From Pseudomonadota bacterium (GTDB taxonomy: Bacteria; Pseudomonadota; Alphaproteobacteria; Acetobacterales; Acetobacteraceae): a stretch of DNA of 64,000 bases. Where the stretch lies: NCBI GenBank assembly GCA_021815825.1, contig JAKAZO010000008.1, forward strand, positions 1 through 64,000. The letters run 5' to 3'. Each line of letters starts with the position of its first letter. Position 1 is the stretch's first letter. This document shows, piece after piece, positions 47,283-56,524 of the stretch. The notes below the pieces were generated by a model. It saw only the letters and a list, made by a program, of their open reading frames with translations, was not told the DNA's origin and searched no databases. The position numbers and the translations under genes are program-made.

Positions 47283-48101
47283 ATGGCGCAATCGGCGGAG
47301 ACGGGCTTGCGGCATGCAGCGGAAGCCCGGCGCATCCTCGCCCTGGCGGGAATCGCCGACGCCGCGCTCGAGCGCGCGCTGGTCGCGGTGCCGCGGGCGC
47401 CGTTCGGCATCGAGGTGGCGGAGCCCGGCGCCGCCGACGGCGATGCCGCCGCCGCGGCGCAGGCCAGCCCGGCCCGGTGCATGCGCTGGGTGCATGCGCT
47501 CGGCGCCCAGCCCGGCGAGCACATCGTTCATGTCGGCGCCGGGTCCGGCTTTGTAACCGCGATTCTGGCCGAGCTGGTGGGCGTCACCGGACGGGTCACC
47601 GCGATCGAGATCGACCCGGACCGCGCCGATCTGGCGCGCTCGCGGCTCGTGCCGTGGGCCAACGTCACCGTCCTGTGCGCGGACGGCGCGGACTGGCCGC
47701 AGGAGCCGGTCGAGCGGGTCTTCGTCAGCGTCGCGGTGACGCATCCGGCCACGCCGTGGCTGAGCCTTCTCGGCCTCGGCGGACGGCTCGTCTTTCCCTT
47801 CGGGCCGCCGCCGGAGGACGCGGCGGCGCCCGCCGCGAACGCCCGCGCCGTGGCGGTGCTGGCCGTGGAGCGGCGGCAGCGCGGCTATGCGGCCCATTGC
47901 CTCGAAACCACTTTGTCCACGCGGGCCGCCGGCCGGCTCGCCGCCACGGGTGGCGCCGCCAACCCGCTCCGCCGTGCCTTCGGCCGCGGCGGTCTCGCCC
48001 ATATCCGCAGCCTGCGCCTGGACGCGACACCCGAAACGCCCCGGCTCTGGCTGTTCTCGCCGGAGTGGAGCCTGTCCTATGACCCGCCACCGGGGGGCTA
48101 G
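47283..48101 (+). CDS. Protein-L-isoaspartate O-methyltransferase-like SAM-dependent enzyme
   Basis: A 272-residue class I methyltransferase related to PCMT. Motif I is IVHVGAGSGFVTAILAEL, with the acidic strand VTAIEIDPDRADLARSRL. The conserved PCMT substrate loop preceding motif I is altered to ASPARCMRWVHAL, so repair of isoaspartate is not certain. AGGAGG with a GCGAT gap precedes the ATG. Its stop codon lies in the first bases of a family 2 intergenic repeat. Confidence 0.8.
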   Translation: MAQSAETGLRHAAEARRILALAGIADAALERALVAVPRAPFGIEVAEPGAADGDAAAAAQASPARCMRWVHALGAQPGEHIVHVGAGSGFVTAILAELVGVTGRVTAIEIDPDRADLARSRLVPWANVTVLCADGADWPQEPVERVFVSVAVTHPATPWLSLLGLGGRLVFPFGPPPEDAAAPAANARAVAVLAVERRQRGYAAHCLETTLSTRAAGRLAATGGAANPLRRAFGRGGLAHIRSLRLDATPETPRLWLFSPEWSLSYDPPPGG

Positions 48102-48145
48102 AGCGTGATGACCGCAGGTGGGATCGCCGCAGGTCTGAATCACGC
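48098..48145. repeat. Family 2 intergenic inverted repeat
   Basis: GCGTGAT (48103) pairs with ATCACGC (ends 48145), directly after the CTAGA containing the upstream stop codon; the inside holds CCGCAGGT twice. It has the same outer plan as 45833-45881. The remainder of this 313-base gap, apart from the repeat at 48300, shows no gene. Confidence 0.6.
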
Positions 48146-48299
48146 GATCAAACAGAGAGCTGGAGTGGGGTGGCGGAGCGGAAGCGATGTCATCCCACTC
48201 TCGTGGTCCGAGGCCAACGCCCGCTTCAGGGCGTTGGCTGAATCGGCGCACAAAATCAGACTGGTGGTCTGACGTATGGTGTGAGATCCGCGAATGTCA

Positions 48300-48358
48300 G
48301 AGCACGGCAGCAAGCTCCGATCCGGTTGAGCCGTTCCGGCTCGGGCAGAGGTGGAGTG
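48300..48358 (+). repeat. Family 1 intergenic hairpin repeat, first half only
   Basis: CTCCGATCCGGTTGAGCCG with a perfect GAGCCG-TTC-CGGCTC hairpin (48328-48342) resembles the first hairpin of the composite repeats at 35902 and 58173. The second hairpin is absent. It ends 57 bases before the DUF3108 gene. Confidence 0.65.
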
Positions 48359-48414
48359 GTCGGCGCGAGCCAACCGGGGTTTGCAAGCCGTCTCGGCTGC
48401 GGCAGTAATGGGCC

Positions 48415-49353
48415 ATGCGCAGACTCCGCCTGCTCGGGTTGCCCGCGTCTCTGTTGCCGCTCTGTCTGGCCTGTCCGGGGCTGGCCGCGGAGGCGCCCGC
48501 CGAGACGACGCCGCAGCTGGAACTGGGCTACGCGATCTACGCCGCTGGCCTGCATACGGCTGATCTCACCGCGCGCCTCACGCTCGCGCCGGACCAGTAC
48601 CGCGTGCGCATGCATTTCGCGACCACCGGGCTCTACGCGATATTCGAGGGCGGCCATACCGACACGGTGGTCGAGGGGCGCTTCGCCAAAGGCCGGGTGC
48701 GGCCGCTGCGCTTCGAGAGTGTCGGGCACTGGAGCCGCACGCTCTGGGAAACCGTGCTCGACTACACGGACGGCGCGGCGCATCTGTACCCGCACGTGCG
48801 CGTGCTCGCTCCGCCCGAGACCGATCTGCGCCTGCCCGTGCCGGAATCCCTGCGCATCGACCGGGTCGACACGGTCAGCGCCATCCTTCTCCTGCTGCAT
48901 CGCGTCAACCAGGGCGAGGGCTGCGTCGGCGATGTCGGCACCTTCGACGGCCACATCGCCGCCGTGATCAGCGCGCACGACGCCGGCAGGGATACGGTGC
49001 CCGTTTCCGGCCGCTCGCCCTATGCCGGCAGCGCGGTGCGCTGCGATTTCGAGGGCCATGCGGTGGGTGGATTCCTGCGCGCCGATGATGCGGAGGAGGC
49101 GAACCGGCACCGCCACGGCACCGCCTGGCTCGCCGCACCGGTTCCCGGCGCGCCGATTCTCCCGATCCGGCTCAGCTTCGAGACCGCCTGGATCGGCAGC
49201 GCGTCGATGTATCTGACCGCGGTCACGCGTCTGGGCCCCGAGCCCGCGCCGCCGGCGGACGAGACCACGCGGGAGGCGCGGGCGCTGTCCGGGGACGCGG
49301 CGCGCGAGCCTACGCCGCCACCAGCCCCCGGACGATTGCCGGTAGCGCGCTGA
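48415..49353 (+). CDS. Exported DUF3108 domain protein
   Basis: A 312-residue protein with signal peptide (cleavage near GLAAEAP, about residue 25). The mature part matches the DUF3108 family of periplasmic proteins: LELGYAIYAAGLHTADLTARLTLAPDQYRVRMHFATTGLYAIFEGGHTDTVVEGRF and a C-terminal PIRLSFETAWIGSASMYLTAV. Function unknown; the fold is an outer-membrane-associated beta barrel-like one. The 3' end overlaps the opposing gph gene by 44 bases, and the last ~45 residues are Pro/Ala-rich. Confidence 0.87.
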   Translation: MRRLRLLGLPASLLPLCLACPGLAAEAPAETTPQLELGYAIYAAGLHTADLTARLTLAPDQYRVRMHFATTGLYAIFEGGHTDTVVEGRFAKGRVRPLRFESVGHWSRTLWETVLDYTDGAAHLYPHVRVLAPPETDLRLPVPESLRIDRVDTVSAILLLLHRVNQGEGCVGDVGTFDGHIAAVISAHDAGRDTVPVSGRSPYAGSAVRCDFEGHAVGGFLRADDAEEANRHRHGTAWLAAPVPGAPILPIRLSFETAWIGSASMYLTAVTRLGPEPAPPADETTREARALSGDAAREPTPPPAPGRLPVAR

Positions 49354-49963
49354 ACCGCTCCGCGACCGCGTCGGCGCCGGCCCCGAGCGAAGCGGGCCCA
49401 TACCCCCAGCCGGCGAAAACGACCTTGATCCCCGCGCCGCGCGCGGCGGCGATGTCGTTGGCATGATCGCCGACCATCACCGCGCGGGCCGGCTCGCCGC
49501 CGGCGGCGGCCAGCGTGGCGAGGAGATGGGCCGGGTCCGGCTTGCGCACGGGGAAGCTGTCGCCGCCGCCGATGGCCACGAACCAGTCGCCGAGCCCGAG
49601 CGCGGCGAGCAGGGAGCGCGCCGCCGCGTGCGGCTTGTTGGTGCAGACCGCCAACCGCCAGCCGTCCTCCGCCAGCGCCGCGAGGCTCGGCACGACGTCG
49701 GGGAAGAGCCGGGAGGCGACGGCGAGGTTCGCCGCATAGTCCGCGCCGACGGCCGCGAGCGCGTCCGGATCGAAACGCCGTCCGCGCGCGGCCAGGGCGC
49801 GCTCGACCAGCACCGGCAGCCCGTCACCCACCATCGACGTCACCGCGCCGAGCGCGAGCGGCGCGAGGGCGCGCGCGGTGAGCATGCGGTTCACCGCGGC
49901 GGCGAGGTCGGGGACGGAATCCACCAGGGTCCCGTCGAGGTCGAGCAGCAGCGTGGGGTTCAT
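49310..49963 (-). CDS. gph: HAD-family phosphoglycolate phosphatase-like enzyme
   Basis: A 217-residue haloacid-dehalogenase-fold phosphatase. The nucleophile motif is LLDLDGTLVDSV (Asp8), motif II is VCTNKPH (about 108) and the acidic motif is MVGDHANDI with Lys in VRKPDP. It resembles Gph, which removes phosphate from 2-phosphoglycolate formed in DNA repair or oxygenation. It is divergent from glmU with about 40 bases between starts. Confidence 0.88.
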   Translation of the reverse strand: MNPTLLLDLDGTLVDSVPDLAAAVNRMLTARALAPLALGAVTSMVGDGLPVLVERALAARGRRFDPDALAAVGADYAANLAVASRLFPDVVPSLAALAEDGWRLAVCTNKPHAAARSLLAALGLGDWFVAIGGGDSFPVRKPDPAHLLATLAAAGGEPARAVMVGDHANDIAAARGAGIKVVFAGWGYGPASLGAGADAVAERFSALPAIVRGLVAA

Positions 49964-50002
49964 TTTTTCTTCCGATCCAGCTCATAGTATGAGGGTATGC
50001 AT

Positions 50003-51361
50003 ATGCGCTCACCGACGCGAGAATCCGCCGTGCCCCAGCGCCATCCCGCCACCGCCGTGATCCTCGCCGCCGGGCTCGCCACGCGCATGAAATCCGCCCT
50101 GCCCAAGGCGTTGCACCGGATCGGCGGGCGGCCGATGCTGGCGCATCTGATCGCCAGTTGCGCCGCCGTGTTCGAGCGCATCGTGGTGGTCGCGGGGCCG
50201 GACATGCCGGGCCTCGCCGCCGCCGCTGCGCCCTGGCCAGTGGTGGTGCAGCCGGAGCGGCTCGGCACCGCGCACGCCGCGCGCATGGCCGAAGCATTGT
50301 TCGGCGAGGGCGAGGTCGCCGTGCTCTACGCCGACAACCCGCTGATCCGCGCCGCGACCCTGCGCCGTCTGCTCGACCGCCGCCGCGCCGGCGATGCCGG
50401 CCTGGCCCTGCTGGCTATGCGCCCGCCGGAGCCGGGCCGCTATGGCAGGGTCCTGGAGCGGGACGGGTTCGTCGAGCGCATCGTCGAATTCGACGACGCG
50501 ACCGCGGCGGAGCGCGCCATCGGCCTGTGCAATGCCGGTGTGCTCTGCGCCGAGGCGGCGGCGATGCGGCGCTGGCTCGGGCAGGTGCGGGCCGAGAATG
50601 CCAAGGGCGAGTTCTATCTCACCGACATCGTCGGGCTCGCGGGGACCGAGGGCGCCCGGGTCGCCGCGGTCGAGGCGGATTTCACCGAGCTGCGCGGGGT
50701 GAATTCGCGCGCCGAGCTGGCGCAGGCGGAGGCGGTGCTGCAATCCTGGCTGCGCGAGGCGGCGCTCGATGCCGGGGTCGGCATGACCGCGCCGGAGACG
50801 GTGTTTCTCGCCGCCGACACGCAACTCGCCGCGGATGTGCAGATCGGGCCCTATGTCGTGTTCGGGCCCGGCGTGACGGTGGAGGCGGGGGCCGAGATCC
50901 GCGCCTTCTCGCACCTCGAAGCCTGCCATGTCGGCCGGCGCGCCATCGTCGGCCCCTATGCCCGCATCCGTCCCGGCAGCGTCCTGGACGAAGGTGCGCA
51001 TGTCGGAAATTTCGTCGAGCTGAAGGCCGCGCATCTCGGCGCCGGGGCCAAGGCCAACCATCTTACCTACTTGGGTGATGCCGAGATCGGCGCCGGGGCG
51101 AATATCGGCGCCGGCACGATCACCTGCAATTACGACGGCCAGGCCAAGCACCGCACGGTGATCGGGGCAGACAGCTTCATCGGCTCGGATACCGCCCTCG
51201 TCGCCCCGGTGGCGATCGGCGCGCGGGCGGTGACCGCCGCGGGCAGCGTGATCGTGGCCGACGTGCCGGACGACGCGCTGGCCATCGCGCGCGGGCGCCA
51301 GGTGAACAAGCCACAGCGTGCGGCGCTGCTGCGCGCGGCGCGGAAGAAGGAGAGCGTCTAG
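50003..51361 (+). CDS. glmU: Bifunctional UDP-N-acetylglucosamine pyrophosphorylase/glucosamine-1-phosphate N-acetyltransferase
   Basis: A 452-residue GlmU. The uridyltransferase half has LAAGLATRMKSALPKALHRI (the family LAAGxGTRM with Ala for the second Gly) and ENAKGEFYLTDI. The second half is a left-handed beta-helix of hexapeptide repeats ending in NIGAGTITCNYDG and the usual SFIGSDTALVAPVAIG. The ATG at 50003 is preceded by GAGGG at seven bases; an ATG two codons earlier is too close to it. It makes UDP-GlcNAc for peptidoglycan and LPS. glmS follows after one base. Confidence 0.93.
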   Translation: MRSPTRESAVPQRHPATAVILAAGLATRMKSALPKALHRIGGRPMLAHLIASCAAVFERIVVVAGPDMPGLAAAAAPWPVVVQPERLGTAHAARMAEALFGEGEVAVLYADNPLIRAATLRRLLDRRRAGDAGLALLAMRPPEPGRYGRVLERDGFVERIVEFDDATAAERAIGLCNAGVLCAEAAAMRRWLGQVRAENAKGEFYLTDIVGLAGTEGARVAAVEADFTELRGVNSRAELAQAEAVLQSWLREAALDAGVGMTAPETVFLAADTQLAADVQIGPYVVFGPGVTVEAGAEIRAFSHLEACHVGRRAIVGPYARIRPGSVLDEGAHVGNFVELKAAHLGAGAKANHLTYLGDAEIGAGANIGAGTITCNYDGQAKHRTVIGADSFIGSDTALVAPVAIGARAVTAAGSVIVADVPDDALAIARGRQVNKPQRAALLRAARKKESV

Positions 51362-51362
51362 C

Positions 51363-53186
51363 ATGTGCGGCATTGTCGGCGTCATCGGCGCGCGCGCGGC
51401 GGTTCCGCTTCTGCTGGAGGGCTTGCGGCGGCTGGAATATCGCGGCTACGACAGCGCCGGCGTGGCGACCCTGGTCAACGGCCAGATCGAGCGGCGCCGG
51501 GCCGAGGGCAAGCTGGTCAATCTCGCCGCCGCGCTCGACCGCGCGCCCGTCGATGGTACCACCGGCATCGGCCACACCCGCTGGGCGACGCACGGCGCGC
51601 CGACCGAGACCAACGCCCATCCGCACGGCACCGCGCGCGTCGCCGTGGTGCATAACGGCATCATCGAGAACCATGCCGATCTCCGCGCCGAGCTCGAGGC
51701 GGCGGGCCAGATGTTCGAGACCGAGACCGATACCGAGGCCGTCGCCCAGCTTCTCGATCTCTATCTCAAGCAGGGTATGGCGCCGGAGGAAGCCGCCGCC
51801 GCCGCTTTCGGCCGGCTGGAGGGCGCGTATGCGCTGGCGCTGGTATTCGCCGGCCACCCGGAACTGATCATCGGCGCCCGCCATGGCGCGCCGCTGGCCG
51901 TGGGTTTCGGCGCCGAGGAGATGTATCTCGGGTCGGACGCGCTGGCCCTCGCGCCGCTGACCCAGCGCATCGCCTATCTCGAGGATGGCGACTGGGCGGT
52001 GCTCAGCCGTACCGGCGCGCGCTTCTTCGATGCCGGCGGGGCCGAAGTGCAGCGCGCGATCAAGCTCACCGCCTATTCGGGCGCGGCGATCGGCAAGGGC
52101 AACTACCGCCATTTCATGGAGAAGGAGCTGCACGAGCACCCCGCGGTGATCGGCGACTCGCTGCACCGGATGGTGAGCCCGGCCACCCGCGCCGTCGCGC
52201 TCCCGGCACTGCCGTTCGACTTCGCCGCCGTGCCGCGGGTGGCGATGAGCGCGTGCGGTTCGGCCTTCTATGCCGGGCTCGTCGGGCGCTACTGGTTCGA
52301 GACCGTCGCGCGCCTGCCGGTGGACGCGGATGTCGCGAGCGAGTTCCGCTATCGCGCCCCGCCGCTGCCCAAGGGCGGGCTCGGCCTGCTCGTCAGCCAG
52401 TCCGGCGAGACGGCGGACACGCTGGCAGCGCTGCGTTTCATGCGCGAGGCCGGCCAGAAGGTGCTCTCCATCGTCAATGTCGCCGAGAGCTCCATAGCGC
52501 GGGAATCCGACGCGATCATGCAGACGGTGGCGGGGCCGGAAATCGGCGTGGCCAGCACCAAGGCTTTCACCGCCCAGCTCGCCGTGCTCGCCTGTCTCGC
52601 GCTCGCCGCCGGGCGTGCCCGGGGGACGCTCTCGGCCGCGCAGGAGGCGGCGCTGACCGACGCGTTGCTCGAAGTGCCCGGCCGCGCGGCGGAGGTGCTG
52701 GACGGGCAGGGCGCGATCATCCATCTCGCCGAGCGGATCGCGGAGGCGCGCGACGTGCTCTATCTCGGCCGCGGCTCCTGCTTTCCGATCGCCCTCGAAG
52801 GCGCGCTGAAACTCAAGGAGATCAGCTATATCCACGCCGAGGGCTATGCCGCCGGCGAGATGAAGCACGGGCCCATCGCGCTCATCGACCGCGCCGTGCC
52901 GGTGATCGCCATCGCACCCTCCGGCCCGCTGTTCGAGAAGACCGTCTCCAACCTGCAGGAAGCGGCGGCGCGCGGCGGACAGGTGATCGCTTTCAGCGAT
53001 GCCGAGGGCGCGGCCAAGCTCAAGGGCATCGCCACCGAGACGGTGGTGCTGCCCCGCGTCGATCCGTTCGTTGCCCCGATGCTCTATGCCATTCCGGTGC
53101 AGCTGCTGGCCTATCACGTCGCCGTGCTCAAGGGCACGGATGTCGATCAGCCGCGCAATCTGGCAAAGTCGGTGACGGTGGAGTAG
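51363..53186 (+). CDS. glmS: Glutamine--fructose-6-phosphate aminotransferase (isomerizing)
   Basis: A 607-residue GlmS giving glucosamine-6-phosphate, the precursor for UDP-GlcNAc. Cys2 (MCGIVGVIG) is the glutaminase nucleophile; RLEYRGYDSAGVA follows. Two SIS domains follow with SACGSAFYAGLVGRYW, LVSQSGETADTLAALR, ASTKAFTAQLAVL and the C-terminal PRNLAKSVTVE. It starts one base after the glmU stop, so the pair is translationally coupled. No glmS riboswitch is expected or visible. Confidence 0.95.
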   Translation: MCGIVGVIGARAAVPLLLEGLRRLEYRGYDSAGVATLVNGQIERRRAEGKLVNLAAALDRAPVDGTTGIGHTRWATHGAPTETNAHPHGTARVAVVHNGIIENHADLRAELEAAGQMFETETDTEAVAQLLDLYLKQGMAPEEAAAAAFGRLEGAYALALVFAGHPELIIGARHGAPLAVGFGAEEMYLGSDALALAPLTQRIAYLEDGDWAVLSRTGARFFDAGGAEVQRAIKLTAYSGAAIGKGNYRHFMEKELHEHPAVIGDSLHRMVSPATRAVALPALPFDFAAVPRVAMSACGSAFYAGLVGRYWFETVARLPVDADVASEFRYRAPPLPKGGLGLLVSQSGETADTLAALRFMREAGQKVLSIVNVAESSIARESDAIMQTVAGPEIGVASTKAFTAQLAVLACLALAAGRARGTLSAAQEAALTDALLEVPGRAAEVLDGQGAIIHLAERIAEARDVLYLGRGSCFPIALEGALKLKEISYIHAEGYAAGEMKHGPIALIDRAVPVIAIAPSGPLFEKTVSNLQEAAARGGQVIAFSDAEGAAKLKGIATETVVLPRVDPFVAPMLYAIPVQLLAYHVAVLKGTDVDQPRNLAKSVTVE

Positions 53187-53231
53187 CCGTCCGCGTCGAG
53201 CGCGGCCCAGACCTGGCGCTGTGGTGGTTGC

Positions 53232-54437
53232 CTATCGTGCCCCCGGCTCGCGCCCCCTCGGCGGATGCGCGCGCAGCACGTCCTCGTCGATGTCCGCGCC
53301 CCAGCCGATCCCGGTCGGCACCAGCAAGGCGCCGGCCTCGACGCGCAGCGGTTCGGTGAGCAGCGCCGATTTCCACGGCACGTCCTCGATGTCGATTTCC
53401 ATCACCCGCAGATTGGGCACGGCGGCGCAGAACGCGGCGCTCATCAGGGTGCCGAGATCGCCGTTGAAGTTGTGGGGCGCGACGTTGACCTCGTAGGTGT
53501 CGGCGAGGGCGGCGATTTTCATCGATTCGAGGATGCCGTTCCAGGTCACGTCGATGATCGCGACATCCACCGCCTGCTGTTCGAGGAAGGGGCGGAACTG
53601 GCGGCGGTGGAACAGGGATTCGCACGAGGCGATGGGCATCGGCGCGGCGCGGCGGATGGTGGCGAGTGAGGCGGGGTCGAGGCTGTCGATCTCCAGCCAG
53701 GCAAGATCCACACCGGCGAGGGCACGCGCGAGGCGGATATAGCCCTCGGTCTTGTAGTTGAAGTTGAGGTCGAGATGGAGGTTCATCCGCGGCCCGCCGC
53801 CCTCGCGGAAGGCTTGCATCTGATCGACCACGGCAGCGATGAGGTCCGGATCGGCGTTCAGCTCAGGGTAGCCGGGCGAAGAGTTGAAGCCCGGCATATG
53901 CACCGCTGGCGGCTCGGCATCGAGCCGGAACGGATTGGTCTTCAGGCCCTTGAACCCGGCGGCGGCGATCTCCCTGGCGTGGCGGACGATGTCGCCGCGG
54001 GTGCGGATCGCCGTCCCGCCGGTCCATTCCCGGACCCGGTCCGGCCAGCGGACGCGGGCATAGCCGCAATGGGACCAATAGAGCGGGATGCGGCTGCGGA
54101 TCGGGCCGCCGAGCAGGTCGTGGACGGCGATGCCGAGGGATTTCGCCTTGATATCGACCAGCGCGTTCTCGATCGCGGCGATCGCCTGCTGCGCGATGCC
54201 GCCGGGAACCTGGCGGATGACGCCATGGAGCCAGGCGGTGATCGCCTCCACGGGGCGCGGATCCCGGCCGATCAGGAGATCGCCGAGGCCATGGATGGTC
54301 CCGGTCAGGCCGGCGGTGCCGAAGCGCTCCTGGTATTCGGACCAGCCGACGAGCCCGGAATCGGTCGTGATCTTGAGAAAGGAGAAGTGGCGCCAGCCGG
54401 CGTCACAATGCAGATCCTCGATGCGGGCGATGCGCAT
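53232..54437 (-). CDS. Mandelate racemase/muconate lactonizing enzyme family (sugar-acid dehydratase-like)
   Basis: A 401-residue enolase-superfamily enzyme. Metal ligands are Asp in LHLDLNF, Glu in WLEIDSL and Glu in IASCESLF. A catalytic Lys is in FKGLKTNPF, and the general acid/base His is in NVAPHNF. This resembles the MR-subgroup sugar-acid dehydratases (galactonate/mannonate-like). The exact substrate is unknown. It converges with glmS and is followed upstream, 71 bases away, by an acyl-CoA dehydrogenase gene in the same direction. Confidence 0.85.
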   Translation of the reverse strand: MRIARIEDLHCDAGWRHFSFLKITTDSGLVGWSEYQERFGTAGLTGTIHGLGDLLIGRDPRPVEAITAWLHGVIRQVPGGIAQQAIAAIENALVDIKAKSLGIAVHDLLGGPIRSRIPLYWSHCGYARVRWPDRVREWTGGTAIRTRGDIVRHAREIAAAGFKGLKTNPFRLDAEPPAVHMPGFNSSPGYPELNADPDLIAAVVDQMQAFREGGGPRMNLHLDLNFNYKTEGYIRLARALAGVDLAWLEIDSLDPASLATIRRAAPMPIASCESLFHRRQFRPFLEQQAVDVAIIDVTWNGILESMKIAALADTYEVNVAPHNFNGDLGTLMSAAFCAAVPNLRVMEIDIEDVPWKSALLTEPLRVEAGALLVPTGIGWGADIDEDVLRAHPPRGREPGAR

Positions 54438-54508
54438 GGCGGTTCCCTCCGATTTTCCGCCAGTCTACGCCGTCCCCTCCGCCACGCCAGCGCCAGAGCG
54501 TGACGGCG

Positions 54509-55669
54509 TCAGAACGAGCGTGGCAGACCCAGCACGTGCTCGGCAACGTAGGAGAGGATCAGGTTCGTCGAGATCGGCGCGACCTGGTAGAGCCGGGTCT
54601 CGCGGAACTTGCGTTCCACGTCGTATTCGTGGGCGAAGCCGAAGCCGCCATGGAACTGCAGGCAGGCATTGGCCGCTTCCCAGGCCGCCTTGGCGGCGAG
54701 GTATTTCGCCATATTCGCCTGCGCCCCCGCCGGCTCGTGCGCATCGAAGCGGCGGCACGCCTCGAAGCGCATCAGGTTGGCCGCTTCGATCTCGATATAG
54801 GCCTCGGCGATGGGGAACTGCACACCCTGGTTCTGCCCGATCGGGCGATCGAACACGATGCGCTCCTTCACGTAGGGCACGACCTTGTCGATGAACCAGT
54901 AGCCGTCGCCGATGCATTCGGCGGCGATGAGCACGCGTTCGGCATTGAGGCCATCGAGGATATAGCGGAAGCCGCGGCCTTCCTCGCCGATCAGGTTCTC
55001 GGCGGGGATTTCCAGGTTATCGAAAAAGAGCTCGTTGGTCTCGTGGTTCACCATGTTCGGGATCGGCCGCACCGTCAGCCCGTTGCCGATCGCCTCGCGC
55101 AGATCGACGATGAAGATCGACAGCCCGTCGGATTTCCGACGGACTTCTGTAAGCGGGGTGGTGCGCGCCAGCAGGATCATCAGGTCCGAATGCTGGACGC
55201 GTGAAATCCACACTTTCTGGCCGTTGACGACGTAGCGGTCACCTTTCCTGACGGCGACGGTCTTGATCCGGGTCGTGTCCGTGCCCGTGCTGGGCTCGGT
55301 GACGCCCATCGACTGCAGGCGCAGCTCGCCGGCGGCGATCGGCGGCAGATACCGGCGCTTCTGCGCCTCCGACCCGTGCCGCAGCAGCGTGCCCATGTTG
55401 TACATCTGGCCGTGGCAGGCCCCGGAGTTGCCGCCGGAGCGGTTGATCTCCTCCATGATCACCGATGCCTCGGCCAGGCCCAGCCCCGATCCGCCGTAGG
55501 CCTCCGGGATCAGGGCCGCGAGCCAGCCGGCCTTGGTGAGCGCATCGACGAACGCTTCCGGATAGGCATGCTCGCGGTCGATTCGGCGATGATATTCGGC
55601 CGGAAAGGTCGCGCACAGGGCGCGCACCGCGGCGCGGAGTTCCTCGTGGGGGTCGGTCGCCGTGAGCAT
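54509..55669 (-). CDS. Acyl-CoA dehydrogenase family protein
   Basis: A 386-residue FAD enzyme: N-terminal helices, the FAD/substrate segment VTEPSTGTDTTRIKTVAVRKGDRYVVNGQKVWIS, and the C-terminal domain QFHGGFGFAHEYDVERKFRETRLYQVAPISTNLILSYVAEHVLGLP. It oxidises an acyl-CoA to the enoyl-CoA and passes electrons to ETF; chain specificity is not clear. The YGG SGLGLAEASVIMEEI motif is standard. It is upstream of the MR/MLE gene on the same strand, and these may form a catabolic pair. Confidence 0.92.
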   Translation of the reverse strand: MLTATDPHEELRAAVRALCATFPAEYHRRIDREHAYPEAFVDALTKAGWLAALIPEAYGGSGLGLAEASVIMEEINRSGGNSGACHGQMYNMGTLLRHGSEAQKRRYLPPIAAGELRLQSMGVTEPSTGTDTTRIKTVAVRKGDRYVVNGQKVWISRVQHSDLMILLARTTPLTEVRRKSDGLSIFIVDLREAIGNGLTVRPIPNMVNHETNELFFDNLEIPAENLIGEEGRGFRYILDGLNAERVLIAAECIGDGYWFIDKVVPYVKERIVFDRPIGQNQGVQFPIAEAYIEIEAANLMRFEACRRFDAHEPAGAQANMAKYLAAKAAWEAANACLQFHGGFGFAHEYDVERKFRETRLYQVAPISTNLILSYVAEHVLGLPRSF

Positions 55670-55711
55670 GGTCGTTCTCCCTTGTCTTCCGGTCGTATCC
55701 GCGCCCGGCTC

Positions 55712-56524
55712 CTACTCTCCCAGCCGCAACCACGGATGCCGGGTCATCATATCCTTGATGACCGCGGCGGCGCGCGGGTTGGTCTGCACGCGCAGCATCG
55801 ACTTGCCGTGGACGCGATAGCGGCAGAGAATCTCCGGCACGAACAGGCCGGCGATGCCATGTTCGACGAACTTGCACCAGAGATCGTAGTCCTCCCAGCC
55901 GAACTTCATGATCGTATACCCGCCGGCCCGCGCCCAGGCCGCCTTGGTGATCAGCGCCATGGCGTCGACGTAGTTGTGTCGCCGGAACCGGTCCGGGTCC
56001 CACACATCCGCATCACCGAGGCGGGACTCGTCCTCGAACAGTTCGAGCTGGGAGTAGGCGACCCCATAATCGCCGCTGCGAATCGCCTCGAGCAGGCGGG
56101 CGATGGCGCGCGGATAGATGGCGTTGTCGGCGTCCAGGACGAAGACGTAGTCCCCCTGCGCGGCGGCGAAGGCGGTGTTGCGCGCAACGGACAGGCCCTG
56201 ATTGGCGGTGTGGCGCAGGAGCGCGACGCGCTCGAAGCGGGCGTGATGGGTGGCCAGCCACGCCTTGGCCACCGCAGCGGAATCGTCGGTCGAGTGATCA
56301 TCCACGATGATGAGTTCGAGCCGCCGATGCGTCTGCGCCACCACCGAGCGCAGGCATTCCTCGAGATAGTGGCCATAGTTGAACAGGGTGACGACGACGC
56401 TGACCAGCACGGTCTCCGCGTGCGCCTCCTCTTCGTGCAGGCTCGGAGCCGACTCGCGCGCGAACAGCGTCGCCGTCGGCGCCCCCGAATCGTGCGCGGC
56501 GATGCCCGCGGCGTCAGTGGTCAT
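55712..56524 (-). CDS. Family 2 glycosyltransferase
   Basis: A 270-residue inverting GT2 enzyme: VSVVVTLFNYGHYLEECL, VDDHSTDDSAAV, VLDADN (metal-binding DxD-type) and GWEDYDLWCKF, then RYRVHGKSML...MTRHPWL. It is homologous along its length to the C-terminal GT2 domain of the fusion at 17964-21398, sharing the same final RYRVH-x-SML and RHPW segments. It overlaps the upstream gene by 11 bases, so both are probably co-expressed. The first ~40 residues have no match and may be linker. Confidence 0.9.
   Translation of the reverse strand: MTTDAAGIAAHDSGAPTATLFARESAPSLHEEEAHAETVLVSVVVTLFNYGHYLEECLRSVVAQTHRRLELIIVDDHSTDDSAAVAKAWLATHHARFERVALLRHTANQGLSVARNTAFAAAQGDYVFVLDADNAIYPRAIARLLEAIRSGDYGVAYSQLELFEDESRLGDADVWDPDRFRRHNYVDAMALITKAAWARAGGYTIMKFGWEDYDLWCKFVEHGIAGLFVPEILCRYRVHGKSMLRVQTNPRAAAVIKDMMTRHPWLRLGE

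Noticed and set aside
51362-51362. glmS ribozyme-riboswitch
   Set aside because: Only one base separates glmU and glmS, and the known ribozyme belongs to Firmicutes leaders.
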